The notes beneath the pieces were generated by a model, which was not told the DNA's origin, ran no database searches, and worked only from the letters and a program-made list of their open reading frames with translations. A stretch of DNA of 64,000 nucleotides from Enterococcus hulanensis (GTDB lineage Bacteria; Bacillota; Bacilli; Lactobacillales; Enterococcaceae). Every line of letters starts with the position of its first letter. Position 1 is the stretch's first letter. The translations under genes and the position numbers were made by a program. Shown piece by piece: positions 48,499 to 57,346 of the stretch. The stretch spans positions 62,001 through 126,000 of the forward strand of contig NZ_BJED01000015.1 in assembly GCF_005405485.1 (NCBI RefSeq). The letters run 5' to 3'.

Positions 48499-50109
48499 TT
48501 AGTTACGTTCAAAGACAATAACGCCACCGATGACAGTCATTCTTGGCTGAATGTTTTTGATTTCTTCGGTATCTATTTCAAAAATGTCTTCGTCTAAAAC
48601 AGTAAAGTCTGCCAAGTGGCCTTTAGTAATTCGTCCTTTTTCGTTCTCTTTAAATTCCAGATAGCTTGACCCGATCGTATAAGCATCGATGGCGGTATAA
48701 ATATCGACACATTCTTCTGGGTAGAAGCCTTCCTCTGGTTGACCCTGTTGATTCTTTCGTGCGACCGCCGCGTAAATATTCGGGAAGGGATTCAAGTCTT
48801 CGACAGGTGCATCCGTCCCATAACCAATCGGTGCGCCTAACTCCGCTAATGTCTTAAACGCATAAGACGTACGAGCTAACTCTTTACCCACACGATCCTC
48901 CAGAATCTGCAGATCGTAGTCTAAGAAAATTGGTTGGAAAAAGACAGAAATGTCTTTATCTGCGATTTCCTGTAATAATGGTCGATCCGTGATTTGGCAA
49001 TGGATCAAAGCATGGCGCAATTTATTTTTTCCATCAATAAAGCCTTCTTGATAAGCAGCCACTGTTTCAGCGATCGCTTCATCACCGATGACATGAGTCA
49101 CGACCTGCAATCCACGCTGGCTTGCGGCTTTCACTAATTCAACCTGCAAATCATACTCCAATGCGCAAACGCCATGATTGTCCGGCTCATCCAGATAACC
49201 ATCCCGCATCATAGCCGTCTTTGCACCCAAACTACCGTCTTTAAACATTTTAATCGGACCTAATTTCAAATATTCCTCTTGATAGATCGGCTGCAGTGAT
49301 TCTACATTGATAATCTGGTCCATTTCCTCTGGCGAATAGGCACAGATTTGATGACGATAACGAACCTTCGTCAAATCCTTTTCATAGATGGCGCGAATCG
49401 AATCAAAATCACCATACGTATTCGGCGCAGCGATGTCATTTGATTGCACACTCGTTAGACCGACGCTAGCCGCATAGTTCAATGCCTTGGTCATAAACTG
49501 AATCTTTTCCTCAGATGTGTAGCTCGGAATGATTTCTTCGATCCATTGAACGGCATTCTCCGTTAGCACTCCATTTGGATTTCCATCCTCATCACATTCG
49601 ATCGTTCCGCCGCGAGGAGGGGGCGTGTCTTTTGTGATATTTTTCATCGCCAGCGCTTTAGAATTGACCGCGCAAATATGGCCGCATACTCGCTCCAAAA
49701 TAACTGGAATCTCCGTAGAAATCTGATCGACATCATGGACATTCAGCACTCTTTTTTCTCCAGAGGTAAACAAGTCCTGATTCCAGCCCATCGTTCGGAC
49801 ACCATTTTTAGTCAACTCAGGATTTTTTGCGATGAACTCTTTTGTTAATTCGATGATTTCTTCGATTGAACGGCAGCTGGATAAATCCACCTGTAAATAC
49901 GCAGCACCGACACAAGAAATATGGCAGTGGGAATCATTCAAACCTGGAATGATCGTTTTTCCAGTCAGGTCGATAACCTCATCATAGCCTAACTCCTGCA
50001 GATCGGCTTTTTTGCCAACGGCACGAATGCGATCGTCTTCAACCAACACTGCCTCTGCGAACTCATCTCTAGCAACATAAAATTTTCCGCCGGTAAATAA
50101 TTTTTTCAT
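48499..50109 (-). CDS. Amidohydrolase family protein (YtcJ-like)
   Basis: The 536-residue enzyme has the amidohydrolase metal-binding start GLNDSHCHISCVGAAY. It shows GPIKMFKDGSLGAKTAMM with the carbamylated-Lys region, VVTHVIGDEAIAETV, RHALIHCQ and the C-terminal GYGTDAPVEDLNPF with the metal Asp. These are features of the metal-dependent amidohydrolase_3 (YtcJ) group, which cleave amide bonds of small N-acyl or cyclic substrates. It is translated three bases after the permease gene at 50113, so transporter and enzyme probably handle the same compound. Confidence 0.9.
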   Translation of the reverse strand: MKKLFTGGKFYVARDEFAEAVLVEDDRIRAVGKKADLQELGYDEVIDLTGKTIIPGLNDSHCHISCVGAAYLQVDLSSCRSIEEIIELTKEFIAKNPELTKNGVRTMGWNQDLFTSGEKRVLNVHDVDQISTEIPVILERVCGHICAVNSKALAMKNITKDTPPPRGGTIECDEDGNPNGVLTENAVQWIEEIIPSYTSEEKIQFMTKALNYAASVGLTSVQSNDIAAPNTYGDFDSIRAIYEKDLTKVRYRHQICAYSPEEMDQIINVESLQPIYQEEYLKLGPIKMFKDGSLGAKTAMMRDGYLDEPDNHGVCALEYDLQVELVKAASQRGLQVVTHVIGDEAIAETVAAYQEGFIDGKNKLRHALIHCQITDRPLLQEIADKDISVFFQPIFLDYDLQILEDRVGKELARTSYAFKTLAELGAPIGYGTDAPVEDLNPFPNIYAAVARKNQQGQPEEGFYPEECVDIYTAIDAYTIGSSYLEFKENEKGRITKGHLADFTVLDEDIFEIDTEEIKNIQPRMTVIGGVIVFERN

Positions 50110-50112
50110 CCG

Positions 50113-51498
50113 TTATGCCTTCTTTCTTTTAAGTTGTCGATCAAAATACCAATACACCAAGATTCCAAGCACCTGCACACCCATACCTAGAATCGCATTT
50201 TGACTATCTTCGGTAAATGTATTGATCAGCAGTCCGATAAATAAAACCGCAGTGATCAAGACAGTCCAAGGATATCCAGCTACGCGATACGGCCGATGCA
50301 ATTCAGGATAACGTCTGCGCATTACCCAGACAGCAATAATCGTCAAGAGATTATACAGCATCGCGGTAAACACAACTAAGGAAGTTAATTGATCCAAGTT
50401 GCGTGAAAAGACCAAGGCAATCGAAAGAAGCATTTGGACCAAGATAGATGCGGTTGGTACTTTATATTTCGGATGCAGTTTAGCGAAGGATTTAAAGAAA
50501 TGCCCTTCAACGGCCATCGCATAATACATCCGCGGCTGCGCAATAATCAGACCATTGATCCCGCCAAACATTGCTAGGATCATACCCAAAGATACGATGA
50601 TCCCGCCCCAGTTGCCCAGCACACTTCTAGCCGCTTCAGTACCTAGATAAAGGTTCCCGTTCTCAATGTTCGTCGCGATCGCATCATAAGGAAGCACCTT
50701 ATAAATTGCAAAATTAAACAAAGTATACAAAATCGTGATCCCGCCGATCCCAACGATTAGGGCTTTAGGCAAGTTTTTCTTAGGATTTTTCATTTCCTCT
50801 GTCATAGAATTCAGGTTTGTCCAGCCTTCATACGCCCACAAACTGGCGACAGTAGCGAAGGCGATCATAGGAATAATATCGAAAAACGACGCATCAGGAT
50901 TCGTCTTCGGTATCAACGACAGATCCGGCTGCTCCGTTCCTAAAAATAATGCGGCAAATAAAATGATCAAAATCGGAATCAGCTTCGCGACCATAGAAAC
51001 ATTTTGTAAAAAGGCGCCCTGTTTGATCCCGAATAAATTATAGACCGTTAATAAAATAATCAAGAATGTCGCGATTATTTTCACTTCCATATCAGAGATA
51101 GTCCAAAAGCTTCTCATAGCAGTAGGTAAGGCGATCGCCATCGCAGCGATCGAACCAGGACCGCCGATCAGCCAATCCGTAAAGCCCCGCAAAAAGCCGA
51201 CTGCCGGATGAAACGCTTCGGTCAAATAAACCGTCGAACCGCCAGCCCGCGGCATACTAACACCTAACTCCGCATAGCATAATCCCGCCAATAAAGTGAC
51301 TACCCCACCGACGATCCAAGCCAGCAAAGCCAAACCAAGACTCATGCCAGTCCGTTCTAAAACATAAGACCCTAAATAAAAAATCCCAGAACCAATCATG
51401 ATTCCGCCGATAATACTGACCCCGCCAAAGACGCCTAATTCCCGATTAAACTCCGTCTCTGTCGTACTCAATTCCTGCAAATGTTTCTCTTGCTCCAT
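50113..51498 (-). CDS. APC-family amino acid permease
   Basis: The 461-residue protein has twelve predicted membrane helices. GVSIIGGIMIGSGIFYLGSY (about 25-44), the APC-family substrate-binding loop (GSGIF), is followed by AELGVSMPRAGGSTVYLTEA. It is closest in pattern to the LAT-type (serine/threonine exchanger, SteT-like) members. It is the first gene of a two-gene operon with the amidohydrolase at 48499. GGGGGAGT precedes the start. A cre-like sequence lies upstream. Confidence 0.9.
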   Translation of the reverse strand: MEQEKHLQELSTTETEFNRELGVFGGVSIIGGIMIGSGIFYLGSYVLERTGMSLGLALLAWIVGGVVTLLAGLCYAELGVSMPRAGGSTVYLTEAFHPAVGFLRGFTDWLIGGPGSIAAMAIALPTAMRSFWTISDMEVKIIATFLIILLTVYNLFGIKQGAFLQNVSMVAKLIPILIILFAALFLGTEQPDLSLIPKTNPDASFFDIIPMIAFATVASLWAYEGWTNLNSMTEEMKNPKKNLPKALIVGIGGITILYTLFNFAIYKVLPYDAIATNIENGNLYLGTEAARSVLGNWGGIIVSLGMILAMFGGINGLIIAQPRMYYAMAVEGHFFKSFAKLHPKYKVPTASILVQMLLSIALVFSRNLDQLTSLVVFTAMLYNLLTIIAVWVMRRRYPELHRPYRVAGYPWTVLITAVLFIGLLINTFTEDSQNAILGMGVQVLGILVYWYFDRQLKRKKA

Positions 51499-51986
51499 TC
51501 ATTAACTCCCCCTTAAGTAAATGTCCAAATATTCTGAAAAAAACAATTTCAAATTAAGCAGACCAAAAGCTCAGCCTGCTCAACTTAAATGTTTTAATTC
51601 CCTGAGTAATACAACTCTTTTTTAGATCCTAAAAACGACACCAACGTCTTGATGAAAATAGGTAATAGGATACTTTATTAAATTAACGAAAAAATAACTA
51701 CGAACGTTACTAAAAAATATTTCGTTTCGCTAAACAAGATGTTTTTCAGTAAGTCCTTTTTAATTCGTTGAAAGTAATGAAAGCGATTATATAGATTAAT
51801 AATTCCATTCTATCAGAAAAAAACGTTTTGAGAAGGTTGGATTTAAGAAGAGGGATTTTCAAATAGTAACAAGAAGTTCAGAGATGGAAGAGGAGAGTAT
51901 GGCAATCAGATTTCTGATTGGGAAATGCTGGATGATAGCATTATTGAACATGCTATAATGAAGAAAAATTTTGGAGGGCTATATTC
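51499..51986. other. Intergenic region between permease operon and PhnB-like gene
   Basis: It is AT-rich and contains the cre-like site 51778-51791. I see no protein gene or clear hairpin besides short palindromic words (TGGCAATCAGATTTCTGATTG, about 51899-51919). Confidence 0.45.
51778..51791 (-). promoter_or_regulatory. cre-like site upstream of the permease operon
   Basis: The bases TGAAAGCGATTATA fit the consensus TGWAANCGNTNWCA at 13 of 14 positions. They lie about 280 bases upstream of the permease start, rather distant for repression by roadblock, so a role in activation or chance similarity are possible. Confidence 0.35.
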
Positions 51987-52382
51987 ATGGTGACACCTTA
52001 TATAATTTTTTACAGACAATGCGAAGAAGCGATGGATTATTATGAAAAGATTTTTTCTGGCAAAAACAAAGAAATTCTTAGATACAATGACTACATCCCT
52101 GACGGAGTCACCGAAGACGTAAGCAATTATGTCCTTCATGGAAAAATGGAGCTATTCGATACCGAATTTACCTTCGCAGATGAATTTTCTAAGCCCGTTG
52201 TTTCTGGAAACAACATCCATTTAACTATACATCCTAGTGATTTAGCTGAAGGCACAAAAATGTATAACGAGCTAAAAGAAAAAGGCGAAGTATTCCTTCC
52301 GCCTACAGAAACTTTCTACAGTCCGCTGCACACTGTCGTTCAAGATAAGTTTGGAATTGTGTGGAATATCATAGTCGTTTAA
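51987..52382 (+). CDS. PhnB-like VOC family protein
   Basis: The 131-residue protein begins VTPYIIFYRQCEEAMDYYEK IFSG, the start of PhnB/3-demethylubiquinone-methyltransferase-like VOC proteins, and has LHGKMELFDTEFTFADEF and a C-terminal VVQDKFGIVWNIIV. There is no sign of metal ligands beyond HLTIHPS. TTGGAGGG precedes the ATG and a terminator follows. Molecular function is unknown in this group despite the methyltransferase name sometimes given. Confidence 0.85.
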   Translation: MVTPYIIFYRQCEEAMDYYEKIFSGKNKEILRYNDYIPDGVTEDVSNYVLHGKMELFDTEFTFADEFSKPVVSGNNIHLTIHPSDLAEGTKMYNELKEKGEVFLPPTETFYSPLHTVVQDKFGIVWNIIVV

Positions 52383-52858
52383 GCTGTTTCCACAAATCTG
52401 GTTAGCTAGGTTACGGATCTGATAAAAGTTTATACTTTTTAATGATGAAAAAAATCCTTTGCCGTTTTATCGACAAAGGATTTTTTGTAGGGAAGCATAG
52501 CAGCTTTAATGGAAACCAATTTTTGAGTAGTTGAAGAACGTTGATTTACTGGTATTCCCCATCCATATTATGTTCGCTTTTTATTCCCTCTAGGTGTAAG
52601 TTAACTGCCAGGAAACATTGGTTTAATAGTATTCCTGAGAGGTAACATACATCTTATCAGGGGTTTGGTAGTGTAATATTTTTACTGCCTGATTCCTTTA
52701 AAAATCGACTTTTGACTCTTTTGAAAAAGCGAAAATGATGTTGCTAGTCATTTGATCGGTAATATCTTTACGATTTTTAATACGGCATCAATAGTTTTTT
52801 TCGGAATATATATATACGCGGTATGCTGTATATGAAATCATATAGGAGGGATCAGAAA
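52383..52858. other. Intergenic region, no gene recognised
   Basis: It contains the terminator 52451-52486. Otherwise there is AT-rich sequence with promoter-like words but no protein-like frame. It marks the left border of the reverse transcriptase island. Confidence 0.45.
52451..52486. terminator. Terminator after PhnB-like gene
   Basis: AAATCCTTTGcCG and CGaCAAAGGATTT flank a six-base loop, with a T-run after. Confidence 0.8.
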
Positions 52859-53720
52859 TGTTTAGATTACTACAACCAAATAAATAAAAGCCGGAAAGCG
52901 ATTAAAGCAGATCAAAGATGAAATTAATATCTCTTTCACGGAGTTTGGCGGCCGACCTAGATTGAAGAAGCCGACGATTAGTTCTTATTTTCAAGGATAT
53001 AATTTAGCAACGATTGATGTGATTGAAAAGGTGGCTAAGATCAGCGGAAGGTCTGTTGGCTGGTTTTATTTTGGAGAGATAGAAGAATATATCGCGGATT
53101 ATCTGACTTTAACAGAACAAGGTGAGCTAGTGAAGGAATAGCCGGATATGGTGAGGAAGATCAAAGAAGAATTTTTGACTTATGATTTTAAAAATCTGGT
53201 TTGGGAAAATGAAGTAGGCTATTCGATGGAAGAATTCATGGATGATTATTTTGCGGATATTCTGCCAGAGATAATGACTCTCTATGTATCTGACATAGTA
53301 GATGAACAAGTCGCGAGTTCGGAGAAATTGAGGGGGAGTGACCGATAAAGAAAAGGAAGAAGTCACGGTCATAATCGCTTCGGATATAAACGACTTTATT
53401 GATATGAGTGGTGAAATAAAGTTCGGTGAAAAAGAAAAAATCGTCAAGATGGTTGATGCGGGCATCGACAACATTGAAAAAAAAGGGACGGTTGAATTCA
53501 CAGAAGCATATTAAATTGGGAAATTGATCAATGTTCTTGATGATGATAAAGCAACGGAGCAGATGATCTCCGATTTATCACAAGATATGACGGATAAACC
53601 ATTTTCTATTTTTTTGGTGGAGAAGAATTAGTGGAGATATTTCAAGCTATGCGACCAGCGTTGATGAAGTTATATGCGGAGAAGACACCAGATGAAGTTC
53701 ATGAGTGGTTTAAGAAATAA
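52859..53720 (+). pseudogene. Decayed HTH-domain gene
   Basis: A ribosome binding site (TAGGAGGGATCAGAA) and ATG open MFRLLQPNK and stop. In shifted frames the sequence continues as KAGKRLKQIKDEINISFTEF, RPRLKKPTISSYFQGYNLAT and KVAKISGRSVGWFYFGEIEE, which is a HTH domain followed by a connector. There is an in-frame TAG near 53139. It resumes as MVRKIKEEFLTYDF..., shifts frame again near 53345 (EKEEVTVIIASDINDFIDMS) and has further stops near 53511 and 53629. The ancestor was probably 270-290 residues. At least two frameshifts and three stops make it a clear pseudogene. Confidence 0.8.
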
Positions 53721-53752
53721 AAAACATCTATCCGTATTTGATAGATGTTTTA
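53720..53752. terminator. Bidirectional terminator
   Basis: AAAACATCTATC and GATAGATGTTTT form a perfect 12-bp stem. It is shared by the pseudogene and the convergent reverse transcriptase. Confidence 0.85.
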
Positions 53753-53777
53753 ACATGAAGGACTATAATACGCTCGC

Positions 53778-54896
53778 TTATTTATAAATAGAAAAGAATA
53801 TTCTACTTATATTGTTGCTTGCTGTGTTTAAATTAAGACGATTCTTTATTATTTTGAATTGATTTTGAGTTAATCTCGTGTAATCATATCGTTTACTAAG
53901 AAGCTCTAAAGGAGTTTTCTTATAAGAAATAAGACTAAGTAATGTTGAACATTGGTAGGAAGACAATTTACAAGAGAAAATCAGACCTTTTACTATATTG
54001 AGTAGCTCTAACATTTTGGTATCATCATTAATAAATCTATAAGTAAAGCCCAAACCGAATTGCATCTTTCGCTCATATTTATCTATCGATGTAACTCCGT
54101 AAATTCTGTTCATTATTTTATAGTACAGTATCCAAAATTGTTTTTTTGATCTAGAGCTTCTTTTATAATTATAAAAATCTCGTTTGATGTTATTAGCTAT
54201 TTTTTTGAATTTACTTTCAGAGATGCTAATTGATAATTTATTTTTATCAGAGGTGAAATGATATCCAAGGTAATCAAAATTTATTTTTTTATTATTCTCG
54301 AAAACTGAAAATTCAGTTTTTGTTTCGTTTAATAATAAAGAATGAGTCTTGAATACTTCTCTTAGAATGTTCAAATCGTTATTAAAATCTATTCTACTAT
54401 TATTATAATTGATTATTATTATGTCATCTACATATCTAAAATAGAAAATGGGGTTAAAAGCTGTACGTATGTCTTGATCAAAGTTTTCTAGGTAAACTTC
54501 AGAGAGAGCATTTGAAAATGGTAAGCCCAAAGGAATTCCAGAAACAGCACTTGAGAAAAACATTGGTTTTAGGATATCTACCGTGGAGAGAGACAACATA
54601 TTCCCTTGCGATACTTTTTTATATAAAGAATGCTTGTTAATGGAAGGGAAAAAATTCTTAATGTCCGAACGGATGATTCTTAGGTCTATTTTCGGAAGGA
54701 AATAGCTTTCATGATCTCCATGAGTCAATGTTTCAATAAGCTGTTTTATGATTTGCTCTCTACTAGCTAATCTAATTCCATATTTTTTTTCTATTTCTAT
54801 TTTAATATCAAAAAATATTTTTTTTTCATTTTTTGTGGGATTATAAAAAATTCGTTGCCCAGTATTGATCTTATTCAATTTAGGAATAGATTTCAA
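53778..54896 (-). CDS. Reverse transcriptase 1, probable defence RT
   Basis: I place the start at TTG 54894-54896 because AAAGGAG lies nine bases upstream; the frame reaches 54935 without a site. The 372-residue protein is almost only an RT: RIIRSDIKNFFPSINKHS (D78), SGIPLGLPFSNALSEVYL and YFRYVDDIII with the catalytic D157-D158. A short thumb-like C-terminal region follows. There is no maturase or endonuclease domain, so it is not a group II intron protein. It is divergent from a second RT at 55180 with a hairpin-rich gap between. This two-RT layout suggests a DRT-type antiphage system. Confidence 0.87.
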   Translation of the reverse strand: MKSIPKLNKINTGQRIFYNPTKNEKKIFFDIKIEIEKKYGIRLASREQIIKQLIETLTHGDHESYFLPKIDLRIIRSDIKNFFPSINKHSLYKKVSQGNMLSLSTVDILKPMFFSSAVSGIPLGLPFSNALSEVYLENFDQDIRTAFNPIFYFRYVDDIIIINYNNSRIDFNNDLNILREVFKTHSLLLNETKTEFSVFENNKKINFDYLGYHFTSDKNKLSISISESKFKKIANNIKRDFYNYKRSSRSKKQFWILYYKIMNRIYGVTSIDKYERKMQFGLGFTYRFINDDTKMLELLNIVKGLIFSCKLSSYQCSTLLSLISYKKTPLELLSKRYDYTRLTQNQFKIIKNRLNLNTASNNISRIFFSIYK

Positions 54897-54927
54897 TTGA
54901 AAAACTCCTTTTTTTACTAGACTCCTT

Positions 54928-55090
54928 CTCCTCACTCAAGTAAAAGAGTGAGGAGTAAATGCTCGATTAAAGCATTTGGCTACAAATTAATTGAGTAACC
55001 ATCATGTGTGTATTCCGCCCTGCAATTTAAGAAGCCAATCTATTAACTACTTATCAAGGTTGGAATTGTAGTTCTCATTGAGACCTACAA
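54928..55090. ncRNA. Hairpin-rich gap between the two RT genes, candidate RT-associated RNA
   Basis: Three good stems lie here. 54928-54955 is a perfect 10-bp stem, CTCCTCACTC/GAGTGAGGAG. 54957-54977 is AAATGCT/AGCATTT. 55066-55090 is TTGTAG-TCTC/GAGA-CTACAA with one mismatch. Several defence RTs work with a structured RNA encoded next to the RT gene, and this is the only candidate. Strand and ends cannot be told. The last stem overlaps the promoter of the right-hand RT. Confidence 0.45.
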
Positions 55091-55107
55091 GGAGGCTAGT
55101 GTATAAT
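55078..55107 (+). promoter_or_regulatory. Promoter of the right-hand RT gene
   Basis: TTGAGA (55078-55083), an 18-base spacer and TATAAT (55102-55107), 73 bases before the start codon. Confidence 0.6.
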
Positions 55108-55179
55108 ATGAAACATATTACATTAGAATTTTATTATAAAATCGTCCATGTTTCAACTAAAGTATTAAAGGAGAACATC

Positions 55180-57195
55180 ATGAAAAAAAATTTGTTTTTG
55201 AGAACGGATGTCTTACCAGAAGAAATTCCAATTCTTTTTTCTAATAAAGCAGTATATATGAATTTTACTAAACAAAGAATGAAACTTCATAGGGACAGTA
55301 GTAAATTGTTGGAATCTGTAACTGTGCCTCTTTTTTTTCATATACCTAAGTCTTCGAATGAAAAAAGGAAAATAGGACTTCTACACCCAATTGCACAAAT
55401 TCAAACATTCGATTATATGCTCAGATATGAACAATTGATTTTATCTTTTTGTGAAAATTCGACTTATAGTGTTAGATCGCCAATGAAGAGAAATCGTCCT
55501 AAAATTAAGGATATTGAACTTAGAAAAAAAGAGATAGCTAAGATCGAAGAAGAATATAGTTTTAATGAAAAATTATCTGTAACAAGTGAAGAAGATCAAA
55601 TTCTATTTTACAATTTCTTTTCTTATAGAAAATATAAGAAGATTACTGATTTATATAACTCACCTAGATTTAATAGAGATAAATATAAATATAATTTTTT
55701 TTTAAAACTAGATATACAAAGATGTTTTCCTAGTATTTATACACATTCTTTAGCATGGGCAATATTTGGAGATAAGTCTTTAGCCAAATATTATAGAGGT
55801 GTTGATAATTCTTTTCCAAATGCAAGTGATAAAATTTCTCAAAAAATTAACTTTAATGAAACTCATGGTTTGGTTGTAGGACCAGAATTTTCTCGTGTAA
55901 TAGCTGAATTACTTTTTACTCGAATTGATATTGATTTAGAGATTTTCGCAAAAAAAAGTGGTTTACAAAATAAAAGGGAATATTCATTATATCGATTTAT
56001 TGACGACTATTTTATCTTTGCAACGAAAAAGGAGCACATCGAGTTACTACAGTCGTTCCTACGTAGTGAATTAGAAAAGTATAATTTGACTTTAAATATC
56101 GGAAAAACTGAATTGCAAGAAAAACCTTTTGAGATATACGATGCTTCGATAATTGGTTTGAAGAGAGTGATTAAGGAATTTGAATTTGATAAGTTACTAT
56201 CTGCAGTGAAAAAAAATATTGCATTTGAAGACTATAAAGGTGAAAAAAATCAGTGGAATGATCTGTTTTTTAAGATAGAAAATTTGATTGCAATGTACCC
56301 GAATTCTAAAAGTAGAACAATTAATTACTTTCTGAAAACTATTCGAGGAGCAATATTTTATGATGGAGAATATAAACATCGACATGTGATTTCTAATATT
56401 TTGGAAATTATAACTAATATTTTCACTTTAGATATAAACCACAAAAGCACTAACTATCTAATTGCAATATTTGCTAAACTGCTGGGTCAAATTAAGGACT
56501 TGAATCGGGAATATGAAATAAGACGAAAAGAACTCTCTTCAACAAAAAGCAATAATGAAGAGATTGGGAAAAAAATAAAAGAGATAGACAAAGAACTTGA
56601 GTCTTTAAAATATTTACAAGAAAAAATGTTTCAACACTTATTTCTGGTTTTAAAAAACAATATTGGAAAGATTGAGGATATGTATGACATTTTCATACTT
56701 ATGAAACTCCTAAATAAAAAATTGTCATCTAGTTTTTTATGTAAAGTGTTATCAGAAAAAAGGGACTCATATTTTGTTTGTTGTAGCATTGCTTATTATA
56801 TTTTGGAAGATGATTTGTCAAGGTTAGATACTAGATATATAACTGTAATAAACAAATTAAAATCAATTATAGACGAGAAAATATATGATTATTTAGAAAA
56901 GGGCGCAAAATATCCAATCCTTGAAGGTGAATATTTTTATTTTTTAAATGATTTTTCAAAATATCCAGGATTTCGAAATAACCTGCGAAAAAAATATGAC
57001 AAGCTTTTAAAGAAAGAATACAAAAGAACTATTTTAGATGCTAAAGGAAATATAATAGGTGATGAACTTGATATTTGGAAATCTATTACTAGATACTCAT
57101 ATTATGATTGGAATACAACGACTGAAACATTTGTCAGGAAAATCGCTAAGAAAAGCTCTAATATGGCTAGAATAGATAACTCAAGTGATTATTAA
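55180..57195 (+). CDS. Reverse transcriptase 2 with long helical C-terminal region
   Basis: ATG 55180 is the start because AAAGGAGAACATC precedes it; the frame can be read from 55078 without a site. The 671-residue protein has an RT core (about 50-340) with FFLKLDIQRCFPSIYTHSLA (D178), GLVVGPEFSRVIAELLF and YRFIDDYFIF (D275-D276). The remaining 330 residues are predicted helical and Lys/Glu-rich, as in AbiA/AbiK-like and DRT enzymes, and end in polar sequence. Together with the RT at 53778 it resembles two-RT defence systems such as DRT type 3. The type is not certain without comparison. The gene is markedly AT-rich, a sign of transfer. Confidence 0.87.
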   Translation: MKKNLFLRTDVLPEEIPILFSNKAVYMNFTKQRMKLHRDSSKLLESVTVPLFFHIPKSSNEKRKIGLLHPIAQIQTFDYMLRYEQLILSFCENSTYSVRSPMKRNRPKIKDIELRKKEIAKIEEEYSFNEKLSVTSEEDQILFYNFFSYRKYKKITDLYNSPRFNRDKYKYNFFLKLDIQRCFPSIYTHSLAWAIFGDKSLAKYYRGVDNSFPNASDKISQKINFNETHGLVVGPEFSRVIAELLFTRIDIDLEIFAKKSGLQNKREYSLYRFIDDYFIFATKKEHIELLQSFLRSELEKYNLTLNIGKTELQEKPFEIYDASIIGLKRVIKEFEFDKLLSAVKKNIAFEDYKGEKNQWNDLFFKIENLIAMYPNSKSRTINYFLKTIRGAIFYDGEYKHRHVISNILEIITNIFTLDINHKSTNYLIAIFAKLLGQIKDLNREYEIRRKELSSTKSNNEEIGKKIKEIDKELESLKYLQEKMFQHLFLVLKNNIGKIEDMYDIFILMKLLNKKLSSSFLCKVLSEKRDSYFVCCSIAYYILEDDLSRLDTRYITVINKLKSIIDEKIYDYLEKGAKYPILEGEYFYFLNDFSKYPGFRNNLRKKYDKLLKKEYKRTILDAKGNIIGDELDIWKSITRYSYYDWNTTTETFVRKIAKKSSNMARIDNSSDY

Positions 57196-57218
57196 TCCTT
57201 TTAATTTAAATGAAACCA

Positions 57219-57250
57219 ACCCTGCCAGAAAATTTCTTGGCAGGGTTTTT
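57219..57250 (+). terminator. Terminator after RT 2
   Basis: ACCCTGCCA/TGGCAGGGT is followed by a T-run. Confidence 0.85.
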
Positions 57251-57346
57251 GGCAGGAAACTATTTGATTTTTAGTGTTTTTAATCCGTTCTACATTCCAA
57301 GAAACGCTGTAAAATAGGCTTTCTCACTTCAATTTATAGTGGCTCT

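Noticed and set aside
53778-57195. Group II intron or diversity-generating retroelement
   Set aside because: No maturase or endonuclease domains, no template/variable repeats seen, and two different RTs.
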